The translations under genes and the position numbers were made by a program. 64,000 nucleotides of DNA. Origin: Bacteroidales bacterium (GTDB taxonomy: Bacteria > Bacteroidota > Bacteroidia > Bacteroidales > UBA3824). Positions 18,386 through 25,594 of the stretch are shown in pieces (within the stretch, counting starts at the first letter, position 1; every line of letters begins with the position of its first letter). The notes under the pieces were generated by a model, which worked only from the letters and a program-made list of their open reading frames with translations, had not been told where the DNA came from and did no database searches. The DNA lies in NCBI GenBank assembly GCA_016293845.1, contig JAEDDH010000003.1, positions 124,001 through 188,000 of the forward strand, given 5' to 3'.

Positions 18386-18707
18386 ATCTTTGTTTTCTTA
18401 CATTAACCGCACCAATAAAATCCGCCCCTGCCATTGCCGTCAAAAGTCCAAAATAATCTTGTTCGTCGATATGGTGTGAGCGGCAGACATACCGACGGTT
18501 AGCGCCCTCGGACAGCATCGCCGCAAAAAACGGAAACAAATGCTCCGCCTCGTATGGCTCGCTCCGTTTCGGCAACGTGAACGAAACGCCTTGCAGCGAC
18601 GATGCAAGATACTCAGTATCATACTCAAACCTGCACCCACCACCGCGCTCCACCTCCGTCAACGTCCCCGCAAAGGTGTCATTGTTATATACAAAGAGTT
18701 GTCGCAT
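18357..18707 (-). CDS. Orphan HipA N-terminal-domain protein
   Basis: A 116-residue product starting at MRQLFVYNNDTFAG (18707); the longer frame upstream reads through non-coding DNA. It matches the stand-alone HipA N-terminal domain of Bacteroidota: TLTEVE, VSFTLPKR near the middle, LFPFFAAMLSEGANR and DYFGLLTAMAGADFIGAVNV. In this phylum HipA is normally split into this small domain and a separate HipA-C Ser/Thr kinase, next to an HTH antitoxin. No kinase or HTH gene is adjacent: the next sequence is an Hsp70 fragment whose frame overlaps the last 28 bases. The last residues after VNVRKQ are probably foreign, so the gene is likely a truncated or orphaned toxin-antitoxin relic. Confidence 0.65.
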   Translation of the reverse strand: MRQLFVYNNDTFAGTLTEVERGGGCRFEYDTEYLASSLQGVSFTLPKRSEPYEAEHLFPFFAAMLSEGANRRYVCRSHHIDEQDYFGLLTAMAGADFIGAVNVRKQRFGKKQVVAC

Positions 18708-18842
18708 AATCTCCGGTATTTCTTTTAGGGACAAAAGTAAATAAAAAAAATATCTTTTGCCACTGTGCCATACTCTATTCAACTTGTAGCACAAATATAA
18801 AAAAGAATTTGAGTGAACGTATCGTTTTTGCGGAGAAAATAT

Positions 18843-18850
18843 TATCTTTG
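18843..18850 (+). promoter_or_regulatory. -7 box of the AAA/PD-(D/E)XK gene
   Basis: TATCTTTG fits TAnnTTTG and lies 27 bases before the ATG at 18877. Confidence 0.6.
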
Positions 18851-18876
18851 CACTTGCAGACAAAACTTATTACACT

Positions 18877-20469
18877 ATGAAACCACTACCAATCGGCATA
18901 CAGACTTTTTCGGAGATTGTCAACCACGATATGGTTTATATCGACAAGACCGACTTGATATACCAACTTGTCAAGCCGCAGAAATATTTTTTTCTCTCCC
19001 GTCCGCGACGCTTTGGTAAATCGCTATTAATAAGCACATTGCAGGCATATTTTGAGGGTAAAAAAGAACTGTTTAAAGGTCTTAAAATCGAGCAATTGGA
19101 AACCGAATGGACGGAATATCCTGTTGTCAATTTGAGTTTTGCCAAATGCAAGTCAGACAGATTGGAAGAGATTGTCAAATTTGTGTCAAAAACCTTGTCA
19201 GAACAGGAATACGAACTCGGCATTGTTCGCGAAGTAGAAAACCTGACCGAGGACCAAAAGCCAAATATCAGTTTCAACGACCGTTTGCAGAGAATTATCG
19301 AAACCGCCAACGCAAAAACAGGACGTCCAGTTGTCCTCCTCATCGACGAGTACGATGCGCTGATGCTCAACACAATCACCGACAGCGAAACCCAAAAAGC
19401 CGTGCGCGTTCACATGAACAATCTTTTTTCGCCAATTAAAGATTTGGATCCGCAGTTGAAGTTCGTTTTCATAACGGGCATCACAAAATTCAGCCAAATG
19501 TCGATTTTTTCAACACTTAACAATCTGACAGACATCAGTTTGTACGAAAAATACTGCACTCTTTGTGGTTTCACAGAACAAGAGATTCGCACAACACTTA
19601 AACCTCACGTAGAAGCACTTGCCGACAAACTAAATTGCAGTTTTGACGAGGCGATTGCAAAATTGAAAGTGCGGTACGACGGCTACAAATTTTCGGATGG
19701 AGAAACAGGCGTTTTCAATCCGTACAGCGTTTTGAGAGCGTTGGATAGTAGGATTTTTAAAAATTATTGGGTTGAGACAGCCACTCCTTCGTCGTTGATC
19801 GCGTTGTTGCGGCAAGGCAAATTTTTAAAAATTGATGAACTCGAAGACATCTATATGAGTAGCGGACGTTTCGACACGCCTATCGAGCGAGTTACCGACA
19901 TCGTCCCATTTCTCTATCAGAGCGGATATTTGAGCATCAAAGGTTATGACCCCGACTTCGACCAATACATTATCGGTTTCCCAAACAAGGAGGTAAGATA
20001 CGGATTTTCAGAGAGTTTAATTAAAAATTATATCGAGGAGGACATCGGTTTCAACAACGATATTTTCCGCCGCTCGGTGGTTACTGCCATCAAGGAGGAC
20101 AATCCCGAAATCCTTTTGACTCATTTGCAAGATTTTTTGCGAAAGATTCCTTACCCCGATGCCGACCCCGACAAATACCCCGAATGGTATTATCAGAACC
20201 TTCTGTACGCGATTTTGGCTACTTGCGGACTTAATGTCCAAACCGAAATCCGCACATCCGACGGACGAATTGATTTTGTAGTGTTTTCACCAAAGTCAAT
20301 ATTCATTTTCGAGTTTAAACTCAACAAATCGGCTGAGGAGGCATTATCCCAAATCGACGAAAAAGAATACGCCAAAAAGTTCTCGTTTGAAAACAGAAAA
20401 ATTTGGAAAATCGGTGTCAATTTTTCAAGCGAAAAGAGGACTGTGGATGAATGGAAGATAGAGAAATAA
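18877..20469 (+). CDS. AAA-ATPase-like protein with PD-(D/E)XK domain
   Basis: A 530-residue protein of the family pairing an AAA-ATPase-like domain with a C-terminal DUF1703/PD-(D/E)XK nuclease-like domain, very common in Bacteroidota and of unknown role. Visible features: IGIQTFSEIV and YIDKT at the N-terminus, Walker A RPRRFGKS with Lys48, Walker B VVLLIDEYDALM, a sensor-like FVFITGITKFSQMS, and GFTEQEIRTTL. The C-terminus has the nuclease-like motif RIDFVVF...FEFKLNK. Length is full, so the gene seems intact. It starts a run of accessory genes; a related but broken copy is at 57131. No repeated DNA element was seen upstream, unlike the other three ATPase genes. Confidence 0.85.
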   Translation: MKPLPIGIQTFSEIVNHDMVYIDKTDLIYQLVKPQKYFFLSRPRRFGKSLLISTLQAYFEGKKELFKGLKIEQLETEWTEYPVVNLSFAKCKSDRLEEIVKFVSKTLSEQEYELGIVREVENLTEDQKPNISFNDRLQRIIETANAKTGRPVVLLIDEYDALMLNTITDSETQKAVRVHMNNLFSPIKDLDPQLKFVFITGITKFSQMSIFSTLNNLTDISLYEKYCTLCGFTEQEIRTTLKPHVEALADKLNCSFDEAIAKLKVRYDGYKFSDGETGVFNPYSVLRALDSRIFKNYWVETATPSSLIALLRQGKFLKIDELEDIYMSSGRFDTPIERVTDIVPFLYQSGYLSIKGYDPDFDQYIIGFPNKEVRYGFSESLIKNYIEEDIGFNNDIFRRSVVTAIKEDNPEILLTHLQDFLRKIPYPDADPDKYPEWYYQNLLYAILATCGLNVQTEIRTSDGRIDFVVFSPKSIFIFEFKLNKSAEEALSQIDEKEYAKKFSFENRKIWKIGVNFSSEKRTVDEWKIEK

Positions 20470-20631
20470 TATGCTAATTGGCAGACAAACAATGCTTGTG
20501 GCTAAGGCAGGAATATATTTACGAAGGACAATTGCCTGACCAATATGAACAACGTAATGAAATGTCAACCCGATGAAAGCAAAAATCCGCATACCGATAA
20601 CCTCTTCCAAACCGTGGAAGATGAACAACAT
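20425..20631 (-). pseudogene. HXXEE-family membrane protein remnant
   Basis: The minus frame (open from 20664) contains LFIFHGLEEVIGMR, the HxxEE signature of a small membrane protein family, followed almost at once by FHYVVHIGQAIVLRKYIPAL and LPISILFLYLP, which resemble the C-terminal part of the same family. The middle helices that should separate these two blocks are missing, so I read it as an internal deletion. A CAAATATA (minus TATATTTG) at 20651-20658 would fit a promoter, placing the start at the Met of MLFIFHG (20631). The 3' end runs into the ATPase gene's last 45 bases. Confidence 0.45.
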
Positions 20632-20746
20632 AGGAAAGGCAAAGGCAAAGGCAAATATACTCATCTCAAAAAAATTTTTTCACCCACAAAAATAAAAAAA
20701 AATCATTTTTTTCTCCGTTACGCAAAAACACTTCGCACCAAATTAT

Positions 20747-20754
20747 TATATTTG
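20747..20754 (+). promoter_or_regulatory. -7 box upstream of the RING/TerD-like gene
   Basis: TATATTTG fits TAnnTTTG. It puts a transcript start near 20761, giving a leader of about 190 nt before the ATG at 20950. Confidence 0.55.
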
Positions 20755-20764
20755 CAATTACAAA

Positions 20765-20940
20765 AGAGGTCAAAAACGGCTTACTTCACCTCGTTACGCG
20801 GAATCGTAGGCTCTGCCTATCTCCGCCTGATTTTAGTCGGTTAATTACCTCTTTTTTAAGATATTAACAAGGTCAAGGCTGACTTACTTCTCGCTTATTA
20901 GCACCATCAATGATTAGTCGGCCAATTACCTTTTTTTATT
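20765..20940 (+). promoter_or_regulatory. Leader with tandem terminator-like hairpins
   Basis: Two related units lie in the putative 5' leader. Unit 1 (20765-20857) is closed by AGAGGT/ACCTCT followed by six T, and holds an inner hairpin with stems GCGGA/TCCGC and TAGGC/GCCTA (20798-20826). Unit 2 (20869-20937) pairs AAGGT/ACCTT and GGCTGACT/AGTCGGCC (one G-U pair) and is followed by seven T. Both units share GGTCAA...GGCT...ACTTC at the 5' side and TTAGTCGG..AATTACCT plus a T run at the 3' side. They look like tandem intrinsic terminators or attenuators. Only the sequence pattern is seen; no ligand or factor is implied. Confidence 0.5.
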
Positions 20941-20949
20941 TATAACATT

Positions 20950-23214
20950 ATGGACGACAAGATTTTAAGCAAAGTAGCACTGCGGTTTAAGGCGGTATTT
21001 TTAAACATTGACCGCAAGGCGATAAACCTAAACTCTACTATCACCGAACCCGTTTTGGCATTTGTAAAACGGCTCAACGAAAATGGATTCTGCCTCAACG
21101 AAGAACTACTTCATGCGCTCAACGCTGTAAACGTCAAGCATTTGGCAGAGATTACAGAGATAATCGACGAGGTGATGGGCGTAAAACTCAATTGGGCTCC
21201 GCTGGTAAAAGGTTGGGACACACCCACTGGCGAATCACTCCCCGACTATCTTATTACGCTAATAGCCAATATATTCGGCAATCAGTCGGTATACAAAGGC
21301 ACGCGACTCAAATGCGGACACCTGATACCCGAAGGCACTTTCCCCTTGGAGCGTTACAACGGCTGTCCTTTTTGCGGACAACAATTTGAAACTGCAAACT
21401 TTGTTTACAAAGGTCAGGGCAGCAAACTAAAAGAACTTAGATTATTCACTATCAATGATATACAAAAGGTTTATCTATCGTTGCTCAACTCCCCTACCCC
21501 GTTGGACGGCACGCAAAAAGATACCCTCCAATTGTTGCTTGGTGAACTGCCTTTACCCGAAAATGCAGATGTAACAATGAAGGAGACTATAATGTTGGTT
21601 ATCAGAGCATTGGCAAGCAAAGGCGACTACTCTTTCGGCGACAAAATGCTAAAAAATCCCGCCGACATTCTCCGTTACCTTTGGTACGACAAAACAGGAT
21701 ATGTGCAAATCATTGAACCAAAAACACTTATATCACATTCGCGCAAAATTTACAGCCACTTATTCGGACCATTAGACAAAGGCTCAGACGCAGCCCAAGC
21801 AATGAAAGAAAAACTGCGCTTGAAATACAGCCGAAAATGCTGTCTACAAGTAGCCCGATGGCTAAATGCCGTGCCCATTACAGCCAAGCAAGCCGCCGAA
21901 ATAATGAATCCCAAACGCGGAATGTGGGTGCGCTTTATACGTGCGCTGAGGCTCGGCGAATATGCCCAAAAAAACGGTATGGAGCATCTCAGAGATATTC
22001 TCGATGTATTTTATCGCAAGGATTACACCACGTGGCAAGGCGAATTAAACAAGGCTCTCAAAGCCGATGACGGAGCAACTACCCTAAAAATGCTCCAGCA
22101 GCGTCCAGGACTGTTTGCCCGCTGTCTTTTTGCCACAATGCTGCGTTTTGGCAAAGATGCTACCCTCGATGCCTTCAACCAAATATCCGACAATCTTCCC
22201 GCGCGGCTGCTGATTTCGCTCGGCAATGCCGCCGAATCATATTTCAACACCGACCTCGACCGCATTGTACGCCCCATCACAGGCACGCCCAAACGCATCG
22301 ACCACAATATCATTCTCACCCTCTACACCGACACCGACCGCAACGAGATGGCTTCGGCGGTGGATAAAATCTATCAACAATCGATGGCACGGCGTTTTGC
22401 GGCGCAGAAAACCGAATCCAAAACCATCTACATCGACCCCTCGCTCTACAATATTCCCGTCAGCGTGGGCGACCGCTCTGCCTCAATCCAAGATACTTCG
22501 TGCGCACTCACCGGCACAAGATTTCCCGTGGAAGGCAATTCTGTAAGGCTGTTTTTGCAATGGGGAAAGGGTCTGCCTGCTCAATGGCTCGACATGGATT
22601 TAAGTTGCCGTATATCGCTACCCAACAACGAGAAAGCCGAATGTGCATACTACAACCTCACTTGCGTAGGCGCAAAACATTCGGGCGATATCCAACAAAT
22701 TCCCGATATGGTGGGTACTGCAGAATACATCGAACTATCGCTGCCCGAATTAGAAAAAGCAGGGGCTAAATATGTAACGTTTACTTGCAACGCCTACTCC
22801 AACGGTGCGCTCTCGCCACACCTCGTGGTAGGTTGGATGAACTCAAAATATCCGATGACAGTTTCAAACGAAAAAGGTGTAGCATACGACCCGTCGTGCG
22901 TGCAGCATCAGGTGCGCATAAGCGAAGGCAATCTTTCCAAAGGATTGGTTTTCGGAGTGTTAGACGTTGCCAAACGAGAAATTATTTGGCTTGAAATGCC
23001 CTTTACTGCGCAAACCCTCCGCGGTGCCGACGCTGCCTCGGTAGAAGCGCTTCTTCACCGTTTGGAAACCAAACTCTCGATAGGCGGTCTCTTAGATATC
23101 AAAGCCAAAGTGCAGAATCTCACCATTGTAGACACTCCCGACACCGCCGACGAATCTTACACCTACGAATGGGCTCTCAATCCCGCCGAAGTGGCAGGGA
23201 TAATGAATGAGTAA
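20950..23214 (+). CDS. RING/zinc-ribbon protein with TerD-like C-terminus
   Basis: A 754-residue protein resembling the MXAN_6230/SCO0854 family of RING-domain proteins. Around residues 119-145 there is a treble-clef-like zinc site, KCGHL...RYNGCPFCGQQF (one Cys and one His, then Cys-x-x-Cys). The middle 350 residues are helical. The C-terminal region (about residues 510-690) has the look of a TerD beta-sandwich: VRLFLQWGKGLPAQWLDMDL, HSGDIQQIPDMVGTAEYIEL and a SPHLVVGWM stretch. TerD-type domains belong to the tellurite/stress-response (Ter) systems. No other ter gene is adjacent. Function is not established; a role in a stress or conflict response is inference. It appears intact. Confidence 0.7.
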   Translation: MDDKILSKVALRFKAVFLNIDRKAINLNSTITEPVLAFVKRLNENGFCLNEELLHALNAVNVKHLAEITEIIDEVMGVKLNWAPLVKGWDTPTGESLPDYLITLIANIFGNQSVYKGTRLKCGHLIPEGTFPLERYNGCPFCGQQFETANFVYKGQGSKLKELRLFTINDIQKVYLSLLNSPTPLDGTQKDTLQLLLGELPLPENADVTMKETIMLVIRALASKGDYSFGDKMLKNPADILRYLWYDKTGYVQIIEPKTLISHSRKIYSHLFGPLDKGSDAAQAMKEKLRLKYSRKCCLQVARWLNAVPITAKQAAEIMNPKRGMWVRFIRALRLGEYAQKNGMEHLRDILDVFYRKDYTTWQGELNKALKADDGATTLKMLQQRPGLFARCLFATMLRFGKDATLDAFNQISDNLPARLLISLGNAAESYFNTDLDRIVRPITGTPKRIDHNIILTLYTDTDRNEMASAVDKIYQQSMARRFAAQKTESKTIYIDPSLYNIPVSVGDRSASIQDTSCALTGTRFPVEGNSVRLFLQWGKGLPAQWLDMDLSCRISLPNNEKAECAYYNLTCVGAKHSGDIQQIPDMVGTAEYIELSLPELEKAGAKYVTFTCNAYSNGALSPHLVVGWMNSKYPMTVSNEKGVAYDPSCVQHQVRISEGNLSKGLVFGVLDVAKREIIWLEMPFTAQTLRGADAASVEALLHRLETKLSIGGLLDIKAKVQNLTIVDTPDTADESYTYEWALNPAEVAGIMNE

Positions 23215-23233
23215 AATTATCCAAAATTTCATT

Positions 23234-23306
23234 CTATCAATCAAACACTTACAAAAAGTTTTTACCAAATCTACCCCAAAAAGCATAGATTTGGTAAAAA
23301 CTTTTT
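23234..23306. repeat. Long palindrome upstream of ATPase gene (element 1)
   Basis: A perfect 21-bp inverted repeat with a 12-base loop: the left arm, 23253-23273, reads AAAAAGTTTTTACCAAATCT then A, and the right arm, 23286-23306, is its exact complement. The segment 23234-23272, including the left flank CTATCAATCA, is repeated with two mismatches at 24914-24952 on the far side of the ATPase gene. Confidence 0.85.
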
Positions 23307-23375
23307 AAAATAAATATAATCAAAATACTAATTTTCAACTATTTACCAAATCCATTACTCCAACATCACAAAAAA

Positions 23376-23420
23376 AGTTTTTACCAAATCTCAAAAAAAT
23401 TTGCACATTTGGTAAAAACT
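23376..23420. repeat. Palindrome abutting the ATPase promoter (element 2)
   Basis: A 14-bp perfect inverted repeat, AGTTTTTACCAAAT (23376-23389) and ATTTGGTAAAAACT (23407-23420), has the same arms as element 1 but a different loop. Its right arm ends three bases before the TATATTTG box at 23424, an operator-like place. A half site (ATTTACCAAATCC) lies at 23341-23353. Confidence 0.85.
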
Positions 23421-23423
23421 CCA

Positions 23424-23431
23424 TATATTTG
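23424..23431 (+). promoter_or_regulatory. -7 box of the ATPase gene at 23458
   Basis: TATATTTG fits TAnnTTTG, 26 bases before the ATG and three bases after palindrome 2. Confidence 0.65.
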
Positions 23432-23457
23432 CCCTTGAAATCAATCATTTACAAACT

Positions 23458-24879
23458 ATGATTATAGGTCGCAAAAAAGAACGGAAAATTCTATTGTCGC
23501 TTTTGGAGAGCAACAAATCGGAGTTTGCCGCAATATATGGACGTCGCCGCGTGGGCAAAACCTATCTGATAAGAGAAGCATTTGAATATCGGTTTGCATT
23601 TCAGCACACCGGGTTGCAAAACCAATCAAAAAAAGCACAAATAGCGGAATTTTGCAAGTCGCTCGCCAACGCAGGGATGAAAAATATAACGCAACCCACC
23701 AATTGGCGCGACGCATTCTCATTGCTCGAAAAGCACCTTGAATCACTTCCCGAAGGCAAAAAAGTGGTTTTTATCGACGAATTGCCGTGGATGGACACTC
23801 CTTGTGCAAAGTTTATAAGCGCATTGGATCATTTTTGGAACGCTTGGGCAACAATGCGCAAAGACATCGTGCTGATTGTATGCGGCAGTGCTACATCGTG
23901 GATAATCAGCAACATAGTAATGAACTACGGCGGGCTCCACAATCGTCTTACAAAGCACATCTACGTAGAACCGTTCACGCTCCACGAATGCGAACTGTAC
24001 GCCAAAGCACGCAACTTGGGTATGAACCGCCGCAACATTATGGAAACCTATATGATTATAGGCGGCATTCCCTATTATTGGGACTATTTGGCAAAAGAAC
24101 TTTCGTGGGCGCAGAATATCGACAGTATGTTTTTTGTAAAAAATGCGCCGCTACGTCGCGAGTTCGCCGCCTTGTACGCCTCGCTGTTCCGTAAGCCCGA
24201 CGAATACATAAAGATTATCAATGCGTTAGGCACTAAAAAAATTGGAATGACACGTTCCGAAATCATCAGCGAAACAGGGATAGACCAAGGTGGAAAACTC
24301 ACCAAAATGCTCGAAGAGTTGGAGGAATGTGATTTTATACGTTCATACAATTCCATAGGAAAAACAAAAAAAGACTCTGTATATCAACTAATTGACAATT
24401 TTACGCTGTTTTATTACAAGTTTTTGGACGGCAGGAGAAACTTTGCCAAAAACTATTGGCTCGCAATGCAAAAAAAGCCATTGTTCAACACTTGGAGCGG
24501 ACTTGCCTTTGAGCGTGTCTGCTTGCAACACACAGAACAAATCAAAAAGGCATTGGGTATTTCGGGAGTAATGTGCAACGTATATTCGTGGGTATACCGC
24601 GCCAAAAATCCAAAAGAAAAAGGCGTTCAGATAGATCTCCTCATCGACCGTGACGACGACGTAATCAACCTTTGCGAAATGAAATACTATGATTCCACAT
24701 TCACCATCACCGAGGACTACGACAGCAACCTTCGCCGCAAATCATCGGTTTTTGAGGAACAAACATCCACACGCAAAGCCGTCCGCACAGTTATGATTAC
24801 CACCTACGGCCTTGTCCGCAACGAATGGTCAAACAATATTACAAATCAAGTAGTTATGGATGATTTGTTTGAGGAATAA
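23458..24879 (+). CDS. ATP-binding protein, ATPase_2/DUF234 type
   Basis: A 473-residue STAND/MNS-like ATPase with a C-terminal nuclease-like domain. Walker A is GRRRVGKT (residues 28-35), Walker B VVFIDELPWMD. Then comes the family motif VCGSATSWI, followed by HNRLTKHIYVEPFTLHECE and YMIIGGIPYY. A winged-helix-like region (MTRSEIISETGIDQGGKLTK) precedes the C-terminal QIDLLIDRDDDVINLCEMKY, a D...ExK pattern of the PD-(D/E)XK fold. The gene is intact and a paralogue lies at 34415. It is bracketed by palindromic elements: two upstream and one downstream share arms. The biological role of these ATPases is unknown. Confidence 0.88.
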   Translation: MIIGRKKERKILLSLLESNKSEFAAIYGRRRVGKTYLIREAFEYRFAFQHTGLQNQSKKAQIAEFCKSLANAGMKNITQPTNWRDAFSLLEKHLESLPEGKKVVFIDELPWMDTPCAKFISALDHFWNAWATMRKDIVLIVCGSATSWIISNIVMNYGGLHNRLTKHIYVEPFTLHECELYAKARNLGMNRRNIMETYMIIGGIPYYWDYLAKELSWAQNIDSMFFVKNAPLRREFAALYASLFRKPDEYIKIINALGTKKIGMTRSEIISETGIDQGGKLTKMLEELEECDFIRSYNSIGKTKKDSVYQLIDNFTLFYYKFLDGRRNFAKNYWLAMQKKPLFNTWSGLAFERVCLQHTEQIKKALGISGVMCNVYSWVYRAKNPKEKGVQIDLLIDRDDDVINLCEMKYYDSTFTITEDYDSNLRRKSSVFEEQTSTRKAVRTVMITTYGLVRNEWSNNITNQVVMDDLFEE

Positions 24880-24913
24880 AATTACAAGAAACAAAAACCA
24901 ACTAATTTTAACC

Positions 24914-24984
24914 CTATCAATCAACCACTTACAAAAAGTTTTTACCAGATCTCAAAAAAAATTGCACATTTGGTAAAAACTTTT
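24914..24984. repeat. Palindrome downstream of ATPase gene (element 3)
   Basis: Arms of 17 bp with one mismatch: 24934-24950 (AAAAGTTTTTACCAGAT) and 24968-24984 (ATTTGGTAAAAACTTTT). The left flank copies element 1 (37 of 39 bases, 24914-24952), whereas the loop CTCAAAAAAAATTGCAC copies element 2. It therefore looks like a hybrid of the two upstream elements. Confidence 0.85.
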
Positions 24985-25025
24985 CACAAACATCTTATTA
25001 TCAATTATTTATAATTGAGTTTTTT

Positions 25026-25472
25026 TTAAACCTTCCAATGTTTCAATTGCGAAAGATGGCTGTCGAACAGTGCACGGCGGTCGGTATCTGACTGATTATC
25101 AGGATTTGGCATCTGTTTAACGAGAAAATCGAGCAACAAATCTTTGCTACTATAAGCAAATTTGCCATCCGCATAACACCATTTGCAGTAGTCCTCGTTA
25201 AATGCGCCGTCGGGTTCGTGACTAATAAGCGAATCATCGGTAAGAGGCATTCCGCAGCATTGGCAAATCAACGTTTGCGGCGAACCCAAAAGAGTATTAA
25301 TCGACACATTGAACTCCTTTGAGAGTGTTTTAAGCATATCAGTATTAGGTTGGGTTTCGCCATTTTCCCAACGACTTATCGCCTGACGGCTGACATTTAC
25401 ACGTTCTGCCATTTGTTCCTGCGTAAGGTTGTTTTTTTCGCGCAGATTTCTAAGAATTTCTTTTACTTCCAT
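25026..25472 (-). CDS. XRE-family HTH regulator with zinc ribbon
   Basis: A 148-residue protein. Residues 1-60 form an XRE/Cro-type helix-turn-helix (LREKNNLTQEQMAERVNVSR, then QAISRWENGETQPNTDML). Residues about 70-105 form a zinc-binding domain with CQCCGMPL and YCKWCYADGKF, i.e. four metal-ligand cysteines. The C-terminal part is a short helical tail. It probably binds DNA and senses a signal through the zinc domain. It stands alone, converging on the ATPase gene, with a TAATTTTG -7 box at 25507-25514. Its target is not known. Confidence 0.85.
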   Translation of the reverse strand: MEVKEILRNLREKNNLTQEQMAERVNVSRQAISRWENGETQPNTDMLKTLSKEFNVSINTLLGSPQTLICQCCGMPLTDDSLISHEPDGAFNEDYCKWCYADGKFAYSSKDLLLDFLVKQMPNPDNQSDTDRRALFDSHLSQLKHWKV

Positions 25473-25506
25473 AATTAATACAAATTAAACTGTGATTTTG
25501 ATACCG

Positions 25507-25514
25507 CAAAATTA
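25507..25514 (-). promoter_or_regulatory. -7 box of the XRE/zinc-ribbon gene
   Basis: On the minus strand this reads TAATTTTG, a TAnnTTTG match 35 bases before the ATG. Confidence 0.5.
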
Positions 25515-25594
25515 CAGCCTCCACCCCCTCGTGTCAAGAAACAGGCGGTTGCGTTTTGTTAAAATATGTTAATGTAATGGCGGTTAAATTACTT

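Noticed and set aside
20639..20657. Short GGCAAA tandem repeat as a phase-variation tract
   Set aside because: Only about three imperfect units, at the start of a decayed gene.
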